The notes under the pieces: generated by a model
Told to the model about the DNA's origin: nothing
The model's database searches: none
Seen by the model: the letters and a program-made list of their open reading frames with translations, nothing else
Position numbers and translations under genes: made by a program
From: Gammaproteobacteria bacterium LSUCC0112
GTDB taxonomy: Bacteria; Pseudomonadota; Gammaproteobacteria; Pseudomonadales; Pseudohongiellaceae
Direction of reading: 5' to 3'
DNA length: 59,114 nucleotides
Assembly: GCA_004535785.1 (NCBI GenBank)
Contig: SPIB01000002.1
Coordinates: 805,309-864,422 of the forward strand
Shown: in pieces, positions 6,831-15,419 of the stretch
How the letters are laid out: each line of letters opens with the position of its first letter
How positions within the stretch are numbered: the stretch's first letter is position 1

Positions 6831-8585
6831 TCACCTACGGTAAGTAATTTCCCCACCGACAATAGTCATGACATTTTCCGCGGTCAAAATCTCTTGCGGG
6901 GACACCGTCATAAAATCGCGATTGAAGATACTGAAATCAGCATATTTGCCGACCTCAACCGAGCCGCGCACATTCTCCTGAAACGAACCGTGCGCCGCCC
7001 AGATGGTGAACATCTTCAGAGCGGACTCACGTGATACCGCCAGCTCAGGATGCCAGCCAGCACCATCGGTGCCGTCCAGACGCTTACGCTCGATGGCGGC
7101 ATAAAACTCGATACGAGGATCACCCACTTCCACTGGCGCATCGGAACCACCCAGAATCATCAGCCCGCGATCTACCAGTTGTTGCCACGGATAGGCGTAA
7201 CCCAGACGGTCAGCGCCCAGACGATCCGGTGCAAAGTTGAGGTCACCAATACCGTGGCTGGGCTGCATGGACGGCAGCACATTCATGGTCACAAAACGTT
7301 GCTGGTCACTTGGCGGGATGATCTGCGCATGTTCCATGCGCCAGCGCAGATCGGTGCTGATCCACTGATCCTGCGGGATCGCATTCCAGGCTTCTTCATA
7401 CCAATCCAGCAAGGTGCGCACTGCGCGATCACCAATCACGTGGGTCATGATCTGGAAACCCTGCTGCAAGGACGCATGCAGCACCGGCACCAGCTCTTCT
7501 TTGGTGGTGCGGTTCATAAAGCCATTGTGATCAGCGTCGGAGTAATTTTCGATCAGTGCCGCGCCACGTGAGCCGAGCGTGCCATCGATGTAGACTTTGA
7601 TGCCGCGCACATCAAACATATCGTCAGCGGTTTTTTCACGACCCCGACGGATAAACTCATTGGCCTCTGCAATCGGCACTGCGGCATACACACGGTGTGC
7701 CATCTGCCCTTCCGCGTACAATTGTTTCATCAGATCCACCAGTCTCAGCGACATGCCCAGATCGTGGGTCTGTGTCCAACCCATCGCAGCGTTGGCTTGT
7801 AATCCGCGCAGCAAGTTGTCTTTGAGATACTCATCCGTTTCAGGCGGCAGGATGTCACGGAACACGTTCATGGCATTGGCCAGCACGTATCCGGTGGGAT
7901 TACCGTCGATATCACGCTCAAAGCGGCCGCCTTCAGGATCGGGGGTATCACGGGTCACACCGGCCAGTTCCAGCGCGCGGGAATTGACCAGCGCCGACAC
8001 ACCATCGGCGCGGGGCATGTACAAAGGTTTGTTCTGCGTGAACGCATCCACGTCGGCTTTGTTCAAAAAGCGCTGCTCGTCGGTCCATTCCCGTTCGATC
8101 CAGCCGCGCCCCTGAATCCACTCGCCTTCCGGAATGGTTGCCGCCCACTCTTCAATACGCGCTACCGTGCCTTGCAGTGTGGGGATGCCAAACAGGCTCA
8201 AAGTTTTGGTGCGCCGGCCTACACCTTCCAGATGCTGGTGACTGTCGGCAAATCCGGCGTACACCGTGTTACCTGCCATGTCCAGAATCTCCGCCTCGCC
8301 ACACATATACGCCGCGGCATCCGCATTGCTGCCAACAAACACAATGCGGCCATTCAGCGCAGCGGTGGCCTCTGCCGTCCACTGCGCATCGTTGGCGGTA
8401 TAGATGGTGGTGTTATGGATCACCAGGTCAGCGGGCAGACACGCCGCATCTGACGATGGCGATGCCGAGGGCGTTGCTGACACGGAGGCTGAAGAGTCTG
8501 TTGCCGGGGTGGAAGGTTCGCTGCACGCGGTTGCCAGCAGTGTCAACGCAAAAGCGCAAACGATTCTTTTGCCGTTTATTTTCAT
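6831..8585 (-). CDS. YtcJ-type amidohydrolase lipoprotein
   Basis: Amidohydrolase family 3 protein of 584 residues, predicted to be anchored as a lipoprotein: the N-terminus has a signal helix ending in the lipobox LATAC, followed by a Ser/Thr/Pro/Ala-rich linker. Metal-site motifs are DSHQHLEG (first HxH), THVIGDRA, MEHAQ and GGSDAPVEVG. The start is placed at ATG 8585 (rather than the in-frame TTG at 8591) because AGGA lies 8 bases upstream. Relatives hydrolyse N-substituted formamides or amides, but substrates vary widely. It is transcribed alone, with its own promoter region between 8592 and 8733 shared with arsR. Confidence 0.8.
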   Translation of the reverse strand: MKINGKRIVCAFALTLLATACSEPSTPATDSSASVSATPSASPSSDAACLPADLVIHNTTIYTANDAQWTAEATAALNGRIVFVGSNADAAAYMCGEAEILDMAGNTVYAGFADSHQHLEGVGRRTKTLSLFGIPTLQGTVARIEEWAATIPEGEWIQGRGWIEREWTDEQRFLNKADVDAFTQNKPLYMPRADGVSALVNSRALELAGVTRDTPDPEGGRFERDIDGNPTGYVLANAMNVFRDILPPETDEYLKDNLLRGLQANAAMGWTQTHDLGMSLRLVDLMKQLYAEGQMAHRVYAAVPIAEANEFIRRGREKTADDMFDVRGIKVYIDGTLGSRGAALIENYSDADHNGFMNRTTKEELVPVLHASLQQGFQIMTHVIGDRAVRTLLDWYEEAWNAIPQDQWISTDLRWRMEHAQIIPPSDQQRFVTMNVLPSMQPSHGIGDLNFAPDRLGADRLGYAYPWQQLVDRGLMILGGSDAPVEVGDPRIEFYAAIERKRLDGTDGAGWHPELAVSRESALKMFTIWAAHGSFQENVRGSVEVGKYADFSIFNRDFMTVSPQEILTAENVMTIVGGEITYRR

Positions 8586-8698
8586 TATCAAAGTCCTGTG
8601 GATAGGGTAACGCTGAGATCAGGCCGACGAGTATAACGCCACAACAAACCTTACGCTAAATTCGGGCTTGCAGATTTTTTCACCGTCGCTTACCCTAT

Positions 8699-8726
8699 AT
8701 TTCAATACTTATTGAAATATTGAAAT
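8699..8726 (+). promoter_or_regulatory. candidate ArsR operator
   Basis: Inverted repeat ATTTCAATA-CT-TATTGAAAT (8699-8718) followed by a third half-site ATTGAAAT (8719-8726), ending 7 bases before the arsR start codon. Size, AT-richness and position fit an ArsR/SmtB operator that overlaps the transcription start. No Shine-Dalgarno sequence is visible for arsR, so the mRNA may be leaderless. Confidence 0.6.
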
Positions 8727-8733
8727 ATATCCG

Positions 8734-9081
8734 ATGCAAAACCATCCACATGCCACCGAAGCCGAGGCCTTGCTGCGCTTTTCAGCGTTGTCGCAGGAAA
8801 CCCGCCTGAGAATCGTGCGCTTGCTGGTGATGGCCGGCCACGAGGGTATGCCTGCCGGCACCATTGCCAGTCAGCTTGGCAGCAGCGATTCACGATTGTC
8901 GTTTCACCTGTCCCATCTGGAACATGCCGGCCTAGTGCAATCGCGCCGCGACGGTCGCTCCATCATTTACAGCGTGGTATTCCCGGCACTGGCCGCGCTG
9001 AGTGAGTTTTTGATCCATGATTGCTGCCGCGGATTCAAGGAGAATGACCATGCAGGCTGCCAGCCCGAATCTTGTGACTGA
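8734..9081 (+). CDS. arsR: ArsR-family arsenite-responsive repressor
   Basis: Winged-helix repressor of 115 residues; it should release the operator just upstream on binding As(III). The HTH is around residues 40-70 ([20 protein letters not shown]). The N-terminal CxC metal site of the R773-type is absent; instead there is a vicinal pair C97-C98 (HDCCRG) with further cysteines C109 and C114 at the C-terminus, the arrangement known from Acidithiobacillus-type ArsR. First gene of an arsR-arsH-MFS operon; its 3' end overlaps the arsH start. Confidence 0.88.
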   Translation: MQNHPHATEAEALLRFSALSQETRLRIVRLLVMAGHEGMPAGTIASQLGSSDSRLSFHLSHLEHAGLVQSRRDGRSIIYSVVFPALAALSEFLIHDCCRGFKENDHAGCQPESCD

Positions 9082-9763
9082 ACTGATTGATATCCCCACT
9101 CTGGAGAAACTGCGCGCAACGCCGTCCACCCATAAACCGCGAATCCTGCTGTTGTACGGTTCATTGCGGGAACGCTCGTACAGCAAATTGCTGACGCTGG
9201 AAGCCGAGCGGCTGCTGCAAATGATGGGCGCGGAAACACGCGTGTTTGATCCACACGGCTTGCCCTTGCCCGACGGTGCACCCGCCGATCACCCCAAAGT
9301 CAGGGAACTGTTTGAATTGTGCCTGTGGTCGGAAGGCATGGTGTGGACCAGCCCGGAGCGTCACGGCGCCATGACCGGTGTGATGAAGTCGCAAATTGAC
9401 TGGATTCCGCTGGCACTCGGCGCAATCCGCCCGACGCAGGGCCGCACGCTCGCTGTGATGCAGGTGTGCGGTGGTTCACAGAGCTTCAACACGGTGAACC
9501 AATTACGCGTGCTGGGCCGCTGGATGCGTCTGATCACCATTCCCAATCAGTCATCCGTTGCCAAAGCGTACGATGAATTTACTGAGGATGGACGCATGAA
9601 GCCGTCGTCGTATTACGACCGGGTAGTCGATGTCATGGAGGAGCTGCTAAAGTTTACCTTGCTGACACGCGATATTTCTCCCTATCTGACCGACCGGTAC
9701 AGCGAGCGCAAGGAATCCGCCGAAAAACTTCATCAACGTCTGTCTTTGGCTGCTGCAACTTGA
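9050..9763 (+). CDS. arsH: arsenical resistance protein ArsH (NADPH-dependent FMN reductase)
   Basis: Flavodoxin-fold enzyme of 238 residues that in characterised cases oxidises trivalent organoarsenicals using FMN. The phosphate-binding loop is [15 protein letters not shown]; the family hallmarks [20 protein letters not shown] and [19 protein letters not shown] are intact. The ATG at 9050 is preferred because AAGGAG (9037-9042) lies 7 bases upstream; this makes arsH overlap arsR by 32 bases in another frame. An upstream in-frame ATG at 9017 has no ribosome site. The gene is followed directly by an MFS transporter. Confidence 0.9.
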   Translation: MQAASPNLVTELIDIPTLEKLRATPSTHKPRILLLYGSLRERSYSKLLTLEAERLLQMMGAETRVFDPHGLPLPDGAPADHPKVRELFELCLWSEGMVWTSPERHGAMTGVMKSQIDWIPLALGAIRPTQGRTLAVMQVCGGSQSFNTVNQLRVLGRWMRLITIPNQSSVAKAYDEFTEDGRMKPSSYYDRVVDVMEELLKFTLLTRDISPYLTDRYSERKESAEKLHQRLSLAAAT

Positions 9764-11001
9764 ATCCATCTGCACCTGAAACGCCCTCGCCTGCGACCAT
9801 GGATGCAGGCGGTATTCCGCAAAAACGCTGGATAGTCTCCGCGCTCGGGATCATGCAGATTTTTGCCTGGGGCAGCACCTTTTATCTGCCGGCCATTTTG
9901 GCGTCGTCGATTGCTGAGGATACCGGCTGGCCGCTGGTGTGGATTGTCGGCTCCTTGTCGATTGGCCTGGTGGTGGCGGGTCTGGTGTCGCCCAAAGTGG
10001 GCGAGCGCATCGATAAAAAAGGCGGCCGCTGGGTGCTGTCGGTCTCTTGTGTGTTGTTGACGTTGGGACTGGTGATCACGGGTCTGTCTGTCAACCTGTG
10101 GATGTACCTGGCTGGCTGGTTGATACTGGGCGTCGGCATGGGCACCGGACTGTATGATGCCGCGTTTGCCTCACTGGGCCAGATTTATGGTTTAAAAGCG
10201 CGCTCGGCCATCACCACCCTCACCCTGTGGGGCGGTTTCTCCAGCACTGTGTGCTGGCCTTTGTCTGCCTGGTTACTGGCACAGGTGGGCTGGCGTAACA
10301 CCAGTCTGGTGTATGCGGGCATTCTACTGCTGATCTGCTTGCCGCTGATCCGCAAGGTGATGCCGGCGCGTGTCCGACCGGCCATGCGCATGGGTAGTAA
10401 AACCGCCTCGCGGGATCTGCAACTCACCCGCGCCGAGCAACAGCAAATGACATTGGTCATGTTGGCCATGATGATTGCGGGTGCTATCGGCGCGCTGGTG
10501 TCGGTGCACCTATTGTTATTGTTGTCGGAGCGTGAACTGAGCCTGCAACAAATGGTGGCGTTGGGCGCGTTGATCGGGCCTGCGCAAGTCGCTGGTCGTT
10601 TGTTGGAAGCCGCGAACCGTGAACGCCACCATCCGCTGTGGACATTAACCGTGTCGGTGGCCCTCACGGCGGTGGGATTGATTCTGTTAGCCAGCGGCGC
10701 TCAAATCACCGCACTTGCCATCACTCTGTACGGTGCAGGCAATGGCATCTTCAGCATCGCCAAAGGTGCCCTGCCCTTGTATCTGTTTGGCACAGAACGT
10801 TACGCACGCATCATGGGGCGACTCGCCCGGCCCTCCATGTTGGCACAGGCATTGGTGCCTGCGTTTGTTGCCTGGTTACTGGCAGACTACGGCCCGTTGC
10901 CTTCCCTGCTGCTACTGGCGGCATTGGGGATCGGTAATGTGGTGATTACCGCCCGCCTGTGGCAGTTGCGCCGGCAACAACGCAACGTGTGCAGCAGCTG
11001 A
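9760..11001 (+). CDS. MFS transporter of the ars operon
   Basis: Major facilitator protein of 413 residues with about 12 hydrophobic segments; '[36 protein letters not shown]' carries the loop 2-3 signature of the superfamily. The start is a TTG overlapping the arsH stop (TTGA), with a roughly 20-residue polar leader before the first membrane helix. Being the last gene of an arsR-arsH operon with no ArsB/Acr3, it is the only candidate exporter here, perhaps for an organoarsenical. It is not an obvious ArsJ, since no gapdh gene accompanies it. Substrate is inference from context. Confidence 0.75.
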   Translation: MNPSAPETPSPATMDAGGIPQKRWIVSALGIMQIFAWGSTFYLPAILASSIAEDTGWPLVWIVGSLSIGLVVAGLVSPKVGERIDKKGGRWVLSVSCVLLTLGLVITGLSVNLWMYLAGWLILGVGMGTGLYDAAFASLGQIYGLKARSAITTLTLWGGFSSTVCWPLSAWLLAQVGWRNTSLVYAGILLLICLPLIRKVMPARVRPAMRMGSKTASRDLQLTRAEQQQMTLVMLAMMIAGAIGALVSVHLLLLLSERELSLQQMVALGALIGPAQVAGRLLEAANRERHHPLWTLTVSVALTAVGLILLASGAQITALAITLYGAGNGIFSIAKGALPLYLFGTERYARIMGRLARPSMLAQALVPAFVAWLLADYGPLPSLLLLAALGIGNVVITARLWQLRRQQRNVCSS

Positions 11002-11010
11002 TCGAGGCGG

Positions 11011-11057
11011 CTGACGTAAAACCAGCGTTTGCGGGTACAATACCGGCCTCGCAAACG
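11011..11057 (+). promoter_or_regulatory. candidate serB promoter and leader hairpin
   Basis: CTGACG (11011-11016) and TACAAT (11035-11040) are 18 bases apart and resemble -35/-10 boxes. A perfect 8-bp inverted repeat CGTTTGCG (11026-11033) / CGCAAACG (11050-11057) surrounds the -10 and runs up to the ribosome site GGGGAG. Regulatory meaning is unproven. Confidence 0.35.
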
Positions 11058-11065
11058 GGGAGCAT

Positions 11066-12295
11066 GTGAACTTGAAGGAAATCATCCTGATTAATATTAC
11101 CGGACCGGACCGTCCGGGACTGACTGCCGCTATCACCGGTATACTGGCCCGTTCAGATGTCAATATTCTGGACATCGGACAAGCGGTTATCCACGACACA
11201 CTGTCATTTGGCATATTGGTGGAGATGGCCAGCTCGGCAACGCCGGGTGCAAGCAAATCGGATGTCCTTAAAGATGTGTTATTCCGGGCTTCCGAGCTGG
11301 ATCAACAGGTTAAATTCACACCAATCAGCGCTGAAGAATATGCGCAATGGGTCGGTGGTCAGGGCAAACCCCGCCATATCGTGACCTTGCTAGCTCGCCG
11401 GGTCACAGCCGATCATATCGCCAAAGTCAGCACCATCACCGCGCGCCATGGCTTGAACATTGACCACATCGACCGTTTGTCCGGGCGCATTCCGGAAGGA
11501 TTGCCCGCCGATCAAGGCAAAGGCTGCGTGGAATTTTCAGTGCGCGGCGAACCGGCTGATCCGGAGCAGTTGCGTGCGGAGTTTCTAACCATTGCGCAAG
11601 AACTCAACGTCGACATCGCCTTTCAGCAGGACAGCATCTTCCGCCGCAATCGCCGCTTGGTGGTGTTTGATATGGATTCCACGCTGATCGATGCCGAGGT
11701 CATTGACGAACTGGCCAAAGCTGCCGGTGTCGGTGAACAGGTGTCTGCGATTACCGAACGTGCCATGCGTGGTGAACTGGATTTTCAAGCCAGCTTCCGC
11801 GAACGCATGGCGCTGTTAAAAGGCCTGCCTGAGTCCACGCTTGAAGAAATCGCTCAAACCCTGCGTTTGACAGAGGGCGCAGAGACCTTGATCAGTCAGT
11901 TGCGCCGTCTGGGATACAAAACTGCCATTCTGTCAGGCGGTTTTACTTACTTTGCAGAACGTCTGCAACAACGGCTTGGCATCGACTATGTGTACGCCAA
12001 CACCTTGGTCATACGCGATGGCGTGGTGACAGGTGACGTACAGGAACCTATTGTGGATGGTCAGCGTAAAGCCGACTTGTTGCGCGAACTGGCACAGCGC
12101 GAACGTATCAGTCTGGAACAGACGATTGCGGTGGGTGACGGTGCCAATGATTTGCCCATGTTGTCGATTGCCGGTCTTGGGGTAGCGTTCCGCGCCAAAC
12201 CGCTGGTCAAGCAGTCTGCCAAGCAGGCAATTTCCACGCTGGGACTGGATGGCATTTTGTATTTACTCGGATTCAGAGACCGGGACGGGCTGTGA
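11066..12295 (+). CDS. serB: phosphoserine phosphatase with N-terminal ACT-like domains
   Basis: Catalyses the last step of L-serine synthesis in the cytoplasm. 409 residues: the first ~180 form two ACT-like modules (the first opens ILINITGPDRPGLTAAITGIL; the second contains IVTLLARRVTADHIAKV), and the rest is a HAD phosphatase with motif I FDMDSTLIDAEVIDELA, motif II ILSGGFTYF and motif III VGDGANDLPML. The long two-ACT form is common in Pseudomonadota and Mycobacterium, where serine binding gives feedback control. The GTG start is supported by GGGGAG 4 bases upstream; a promoter may lie in the gap behind the MFS gene. Confidence 0.92.
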   Translation: MNLKEIILINITGPDRPGLTAAITGILARSDVNILDIGQAVIHDTLSFGILVEMASSATPGASKSDVLKDVLFRASELDQQVKFTPISAEEYAQWVGGQGKPRHIVTLLARRVTADHIAKVSTITARHGLNIDHIDRLSGRIPEGLPADQGKGCVEFSVRGEPADPEQLRAEFLTIAQELNVDIAFQQDSIFRRNRRLVVFDMDSTLIDAEVIDELAKAAGVGEQVSAITERAMRGELDFQASFRERMALLKGLPESTLEEIAQTLRLTEGAETLISQLRRLGYKTAILSGGFTYFAERLQQRLGIDYVYANTLVIRDGVVTGDVQEPIVDGQRKADLLRELAQRERISLEQTIAVGDGANDLPMLSIAGLGVAFRAKPLVKQSAKQAISTLGLDGILYLLGFRDRDGL

Positions 12296-12437
12296 ATCAT
12301 GCCTGCTTAGAGAACACGGCTGAATTGCGCTGAATTGATTCAGATTTCAGTGCGATCCGGTCTGAATACACTTTACAAGGCTCTGTGACAGAGATACCGT
12401 TGCGCTCAAGCAAAACGACACATTCAGGAGATCTGAC

Positions 12438-13472
12438 ATGAAAATGACCCAAAAGCTAGCCGCAGGATGTGTGATTGCCAGCTTGTCGCTGGCAATTGCG
12501 TCCACGTCCAGTGTTGCACAGAACACCTCGCGTCCGGATCTGAATGGTCTGTGGACCAATGCATCACTGACCAATCTGCAACGCCCGCAGGGCGTCGACA
12601 AATTGGTGGTGACGCCAGAAGAGGCAGCACTGATTGTAGCCAACACCTCGGTGGCGGGCCTGCCAATCTCCGAGGTAGATGCGCCCGAAACGACTGTGCC
12701 AGGTACCGCGCCGCCCGCTGGCAGTTTTGACTTTGGTCTGCGCGGTTATAACGATTTCTGGATCGACCCGGGTTCAAACCTGGCGCTGGTCAAAGGCGAA
12801 TATCGCAGCTCTTACCTGATCGATCCGCCCACTGGCCGTGTTCCGCGTCTGGAGACGCCGCTGGTCCAGGTTCAACGCAGTTTTGGCGCACGCTATGTCA
12901 CCGGGCAAGGCAATGCCGATGGTCCGGAAGCGTTGCCCTTGGCCGAACGTTGTTTCCTTGGATTTGGCAACACTGCCGGTCCCGGCATGATGGGCACCCT
13001 GTACAACAGCACGTATCAGTTTGTGCAGACGGATGACTATCTGATGATTCTGGTGGAGATGAACCATGATGCGCGCATTATTCCGCTGTATGCCAATGCT
13101 GATGAAGCACGCGCCAACAAACGCCCCGCTGAACTGAATCAGTGGTTCGGTGATTCCCGTGGCTGGTATGAAGGCGAGTGGCTGGTGGTTGAGACCATCA
13201 ACATCAATCCACAGCAAATGGCTGAAAGTTCGGTGCCCATCTCCCCGACTGGCAAAATCACTGAACGCTTTATGCGTTACTCCGACACCGAAGTGGTTTA
13301 CCAGTTCACTGTGGAGGACTCCAACCTGTACAGCCAGCCATGGACTGCAGAGTTGAGTTATCACGCCACTGAAGGCCCGATGTACGAATACGCGTGCCAC
13401 GAGGGCAACTATGCCATGCCCGGCATCCTTGCCGGTGCACGCCGCGCAGAAGCCGAAGCGGCCAGCCAGTAA
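12438..13472 (+). CDS. exported protein of unknown function
   Basis: 344 residues with a clear Sec signal (MKMTQKLAAGCVIASLSLAIA, cleavage probably after SSVAQ). I recognise the opening RPDLNGLWTNASLTNLQRP as a pattern shared by uncharacterised exported proteins of Gamma- and Alphaproteobacteria, but cannot assign a function. The mature part is rich in Trp, Tyr and Pro and ends in a segment with EGPMYEYACHEGNYAMPGIL, which resembles the C-terminus of several uncharacterised beta-rich exported proteins. AGGAG lies about 8 bases before the ATG. Monocistronic, followed by a hairpin at 13496-13524. Confidence 0.7.
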   Translation: MKMTQKLAAGCVIASLSLAIASTSSVAQNTSRPDLNGLWTNASLTNLQRPQGVDKLVVTPEEAALIVANTSVAGLPISEVDAPETTVPGTAPPAGSFDFGLRGYNDFWIDPGSNLALVKGEYRSSYLIDPPTGRVPRLETPLVQVQRSFGARYVTGQGNADGPEALPLAERCFLGFGNTAGPGMMGTLYNSTYQFVQTDDYLMILVEMNHDARIIPLYANADEARANKRPAELNQWFGDSRGWYEGEWLVVETININPQQMAESSVPISPTGKITERFMRYSDTEVVYQFTVEDSNLYSQPWTAELSYHATEGPMYEYACHEGNYAMPGILAGARRAEAEAASQ

Positions 13473-13495
13473 ACTCCTGCTGTTTATTGCGCCAC

Positions 13496-13524
13496 ACCTC
13501 ATCCTGTTCTACACAGGGTGAGGT
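13496..13524 (+). terminator. hairpin between exported protein and POT transporter genes
   Basis: ACCTCATCCTGT pairs with ACAGGGTGAGGT (12 bp with one G-T pair, 5-base loop). It lies 24 bases behind the stop of the upstream gene. No T-run follows, so termination strength is uncertain. Confidence 0.45.
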
Positions 13525-13560
13525 CGTGGTGAACTCCGCCCTCTTCAGCACAGGCCAATC

Positions 13561-15288
13561 ATGACCCATTCGAATAACAACACCATTTTTGGCCATCCTC
13601 GCGGCCTGGTTATCCTGTTTTTGACCGAAATGTGGGAACGCTTTTCCTACTACGGCATGCGTGGCCTGCTGATCCTGTATCTCACCCAACACTTCCTGTT
13701 TTCCGATGAGCGCTCAACCGTGCTGTATGGCGCCTACACCGCGCTGGTCTATGTGATGACTATCATTGGTGGTGTGTTGGCCGACCGGTATTTGGGATCA
13801 CGCAAAGCGGTTACCTTTGGCGCCATCCTGCTGGTGCTAGGGCATCTGGGTATGGCCTTTGAGGGCAGCGGTTCACGGCAGATCATGACCTTTAATGGCG
13901 CGGAATATCAGCTGACACTGGATGGTCGTGGTGGTGACGCCAATCAGATTGTGATCGCTTTGCAGATCCCGGATCAGCCAGCGTCCCGCATTCAGTTCAA
14001 TGATGGCGGATCAGTTCTGCAGGTTCTGGAGCCGGCCGAGGTGGGTTTGCCGGCAGCGATTAACACGTCTGACTACACGCTGCGCACTGAAACGCAATCG
14101 CTGTATCTGAACATTCTGTACCTGTCGCTGGCATTGATCATCACCGGTGTGGGTTTCCTGAAAGCCAATATCTCCACCATGGTGGGTGACCTGTACGGCT
14201 TTGGAGATACCCGCCGCGATTCAGGGTTCACCATTTTTTATATGGGCATCAATCTCGGGTCATTCCTGGCATCAATATTGTGCGGCTACCTTGGCATTGT
14301 GCACGGTTGGAAGTATGGTTTTGGCCTGGCGGGTATTGGCATGTTGGCCGGACTGGTCATTTTCCTGCGTTATCAAAGCTGGCTTGAAGGTCGGGGTGAG
14401 CCGCCGGATCTCAACAAACTCAAACAGAAAGTTCTGGGCCCGTTGAATGTCGAAAACCTGTGTTATCTGACCGGACTGGGCATTATTGCAGTGTCGATGT
14501 TGCTGGTCATGAATGCCCATCTGGTTGATGAGGGTTATGTCGGCTTGCTGGGTGTGATTATTTTGCTGGTCTTGCTGGCCTACACCTTTATCTCTCTGCG
14601 CGGCATCGAACGCAACCGCATGCTGGCTGCACTGTACTTTATTCTGGCACAGATCCCTTTCTGGGCGTTGTTTGAACAAGGTGGCTCCTCGCTGAATCTG
14701 TTTACCGATCGTCTGGTGGATCGCACCATGCTTGGTTTTTCCGTGCCGGCGCCAGTGTTTCAGTCACTGAATGCTGCGTTTATTGTCATTTTTGCGCCAC
14801 TGCTGGCCTGGTGCTGGATTGTCCTCGCCAGGCGCGGTTTAAATCCATCAACACCGGTCAAATTTGCATTGGGTGTGTTTATGGCCGGTCTGGGATTCCT
14901 TGCGCTGGTTGGCGGCATGCAGTTGTCCGGCGACGCGGGCATGACGGCGGTGTACTTCATTTTCCTGATTTACTGGATACACACTATTGGTGAACTGATG
15001 CTGTCGCCGGTTGGACTGTCTGCTGTCACCAAACTGGCACCCGCCAGAGCGGTGGGCATGACCATGGGCGCATGGTTCCTGTACAGCGGCCTGTCCAATT
15101 ACCTTGCCGGCGTAATTGCAGCGGGTACTGGTGCAGACACCATTGGTGGTCAACTGACAGACACCGCTGCCGCCAAAGCAACCTACATCGAGGTGTACAG
15201 TAATGTGGGCTATGTGGCGATGGCCATTGCGCTGGTCATGTTACTGGTTTCCCCTATCATCAAACGGTTGATGCAAGATGCAGACTGA
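13561..15288 (+). CDS. POT-family proton-dependent oligopeptide transporter
   Basis: Inner-membrane symporter for di- and tripeptides, 575 residues. Motifs: GHPRGLVILFLTEMWERFSYYGMRGLL (the conserved E-x-x-E/R-F-Y-Y helix 1 region), the TM5-region 'GVGFLKANISTMVGDLYG' and 'DSGFTIFYMGINLGSF' of the PTR signature. An insert of about 90 residues (around 100-190, containing NGAEYQLTLDGRGGD) lies between helices 3 and 4; periplasmic insertions there are found in a subgroup of bacterial POT proteins. Located directly before an M3 peptidase lipoprotein, which would supply or consume its peptides. Confidence 0.88.
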   Translation: MTHSNNNTIFGHPRGLVILFLTEMWERFSYYGMRGLLILYLTQHFLFSDERSTVLYGAYTALVYVMTIIGGVLADRYLGSRKAVTFGAILLVLGHLGMAFEGSGSRQIMTFNGAEYQLTLDGRGGDANQIVIALQIPDQPASRIQFNDGGSVLQVLEPAEVGLPAAINTSDYTLRTETQSLYLNILYLSLALIITGVGFLKANISTMVGDLYGFGDTRRDSGFTIFYMGINLGSFLASILCGYLGIVHGWKYGFGLAGIGMLAGLVIFLRYQSWLEGRGEPPDLNKLKQKVLGPLNVENLCYLTGLGIIAVSMLLVMNAHLVDEGYVGLLGVIILLVLLAYTFISLRGIERNRMLAALYFILAQIPFWALFEQGGSSLNLFTDRLVDRTMLGFSVPAPVFQSLNAAFIVIFAPLLAWCWIVLARRGLNPSTPVKFALGVFMAGLGFLALVGGMQLSGDAGMTAVYFIFLIYWIHTIGELMLSPVGLSAVTKLAPARAVGMTMGAWFLYSGLSNYLAGVIAAGTGADTIGGQLTDTAAAKATYIEVYSNVGYVAMAIALVMLLVSPIIKRLMQDAD

Positions 15289-15355
15289 TGGCATGATGCG
15301 GCCGCCTTTTTAAACGTATGTAACGTCTGGAATAAAATTCCCAACGTAATTAAAC

Positions 15356-15380
15356 GGACGGTGTCCATCCGACACCGTCC
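15356..15380 (+). terminator. 10-bp-stem hairpin upstream of the M3 peptidase gene
   Basis: GGACGGTGTC-CATCC-GACACCGTCC, perfect stem, 67 bases behind the POT transporter stop and 40 before the peptidase start. Followed by CTTGCTGTCT rather than a T-run; it may be a weak terminator or a 5' UTR structure. Confidence 0.45.
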
Positions 15381-15419
15381 CTTGCTGTCTGGCATTCACC
15401 CTTTGCCAAGGAGATAGTC

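Noticed and set aside
9017-9049. Earlier ATG for arsH at 9017
   Set aside because: No ribosome site upstream, whereas AAGGAG is correctly spaced before ATG 9050.
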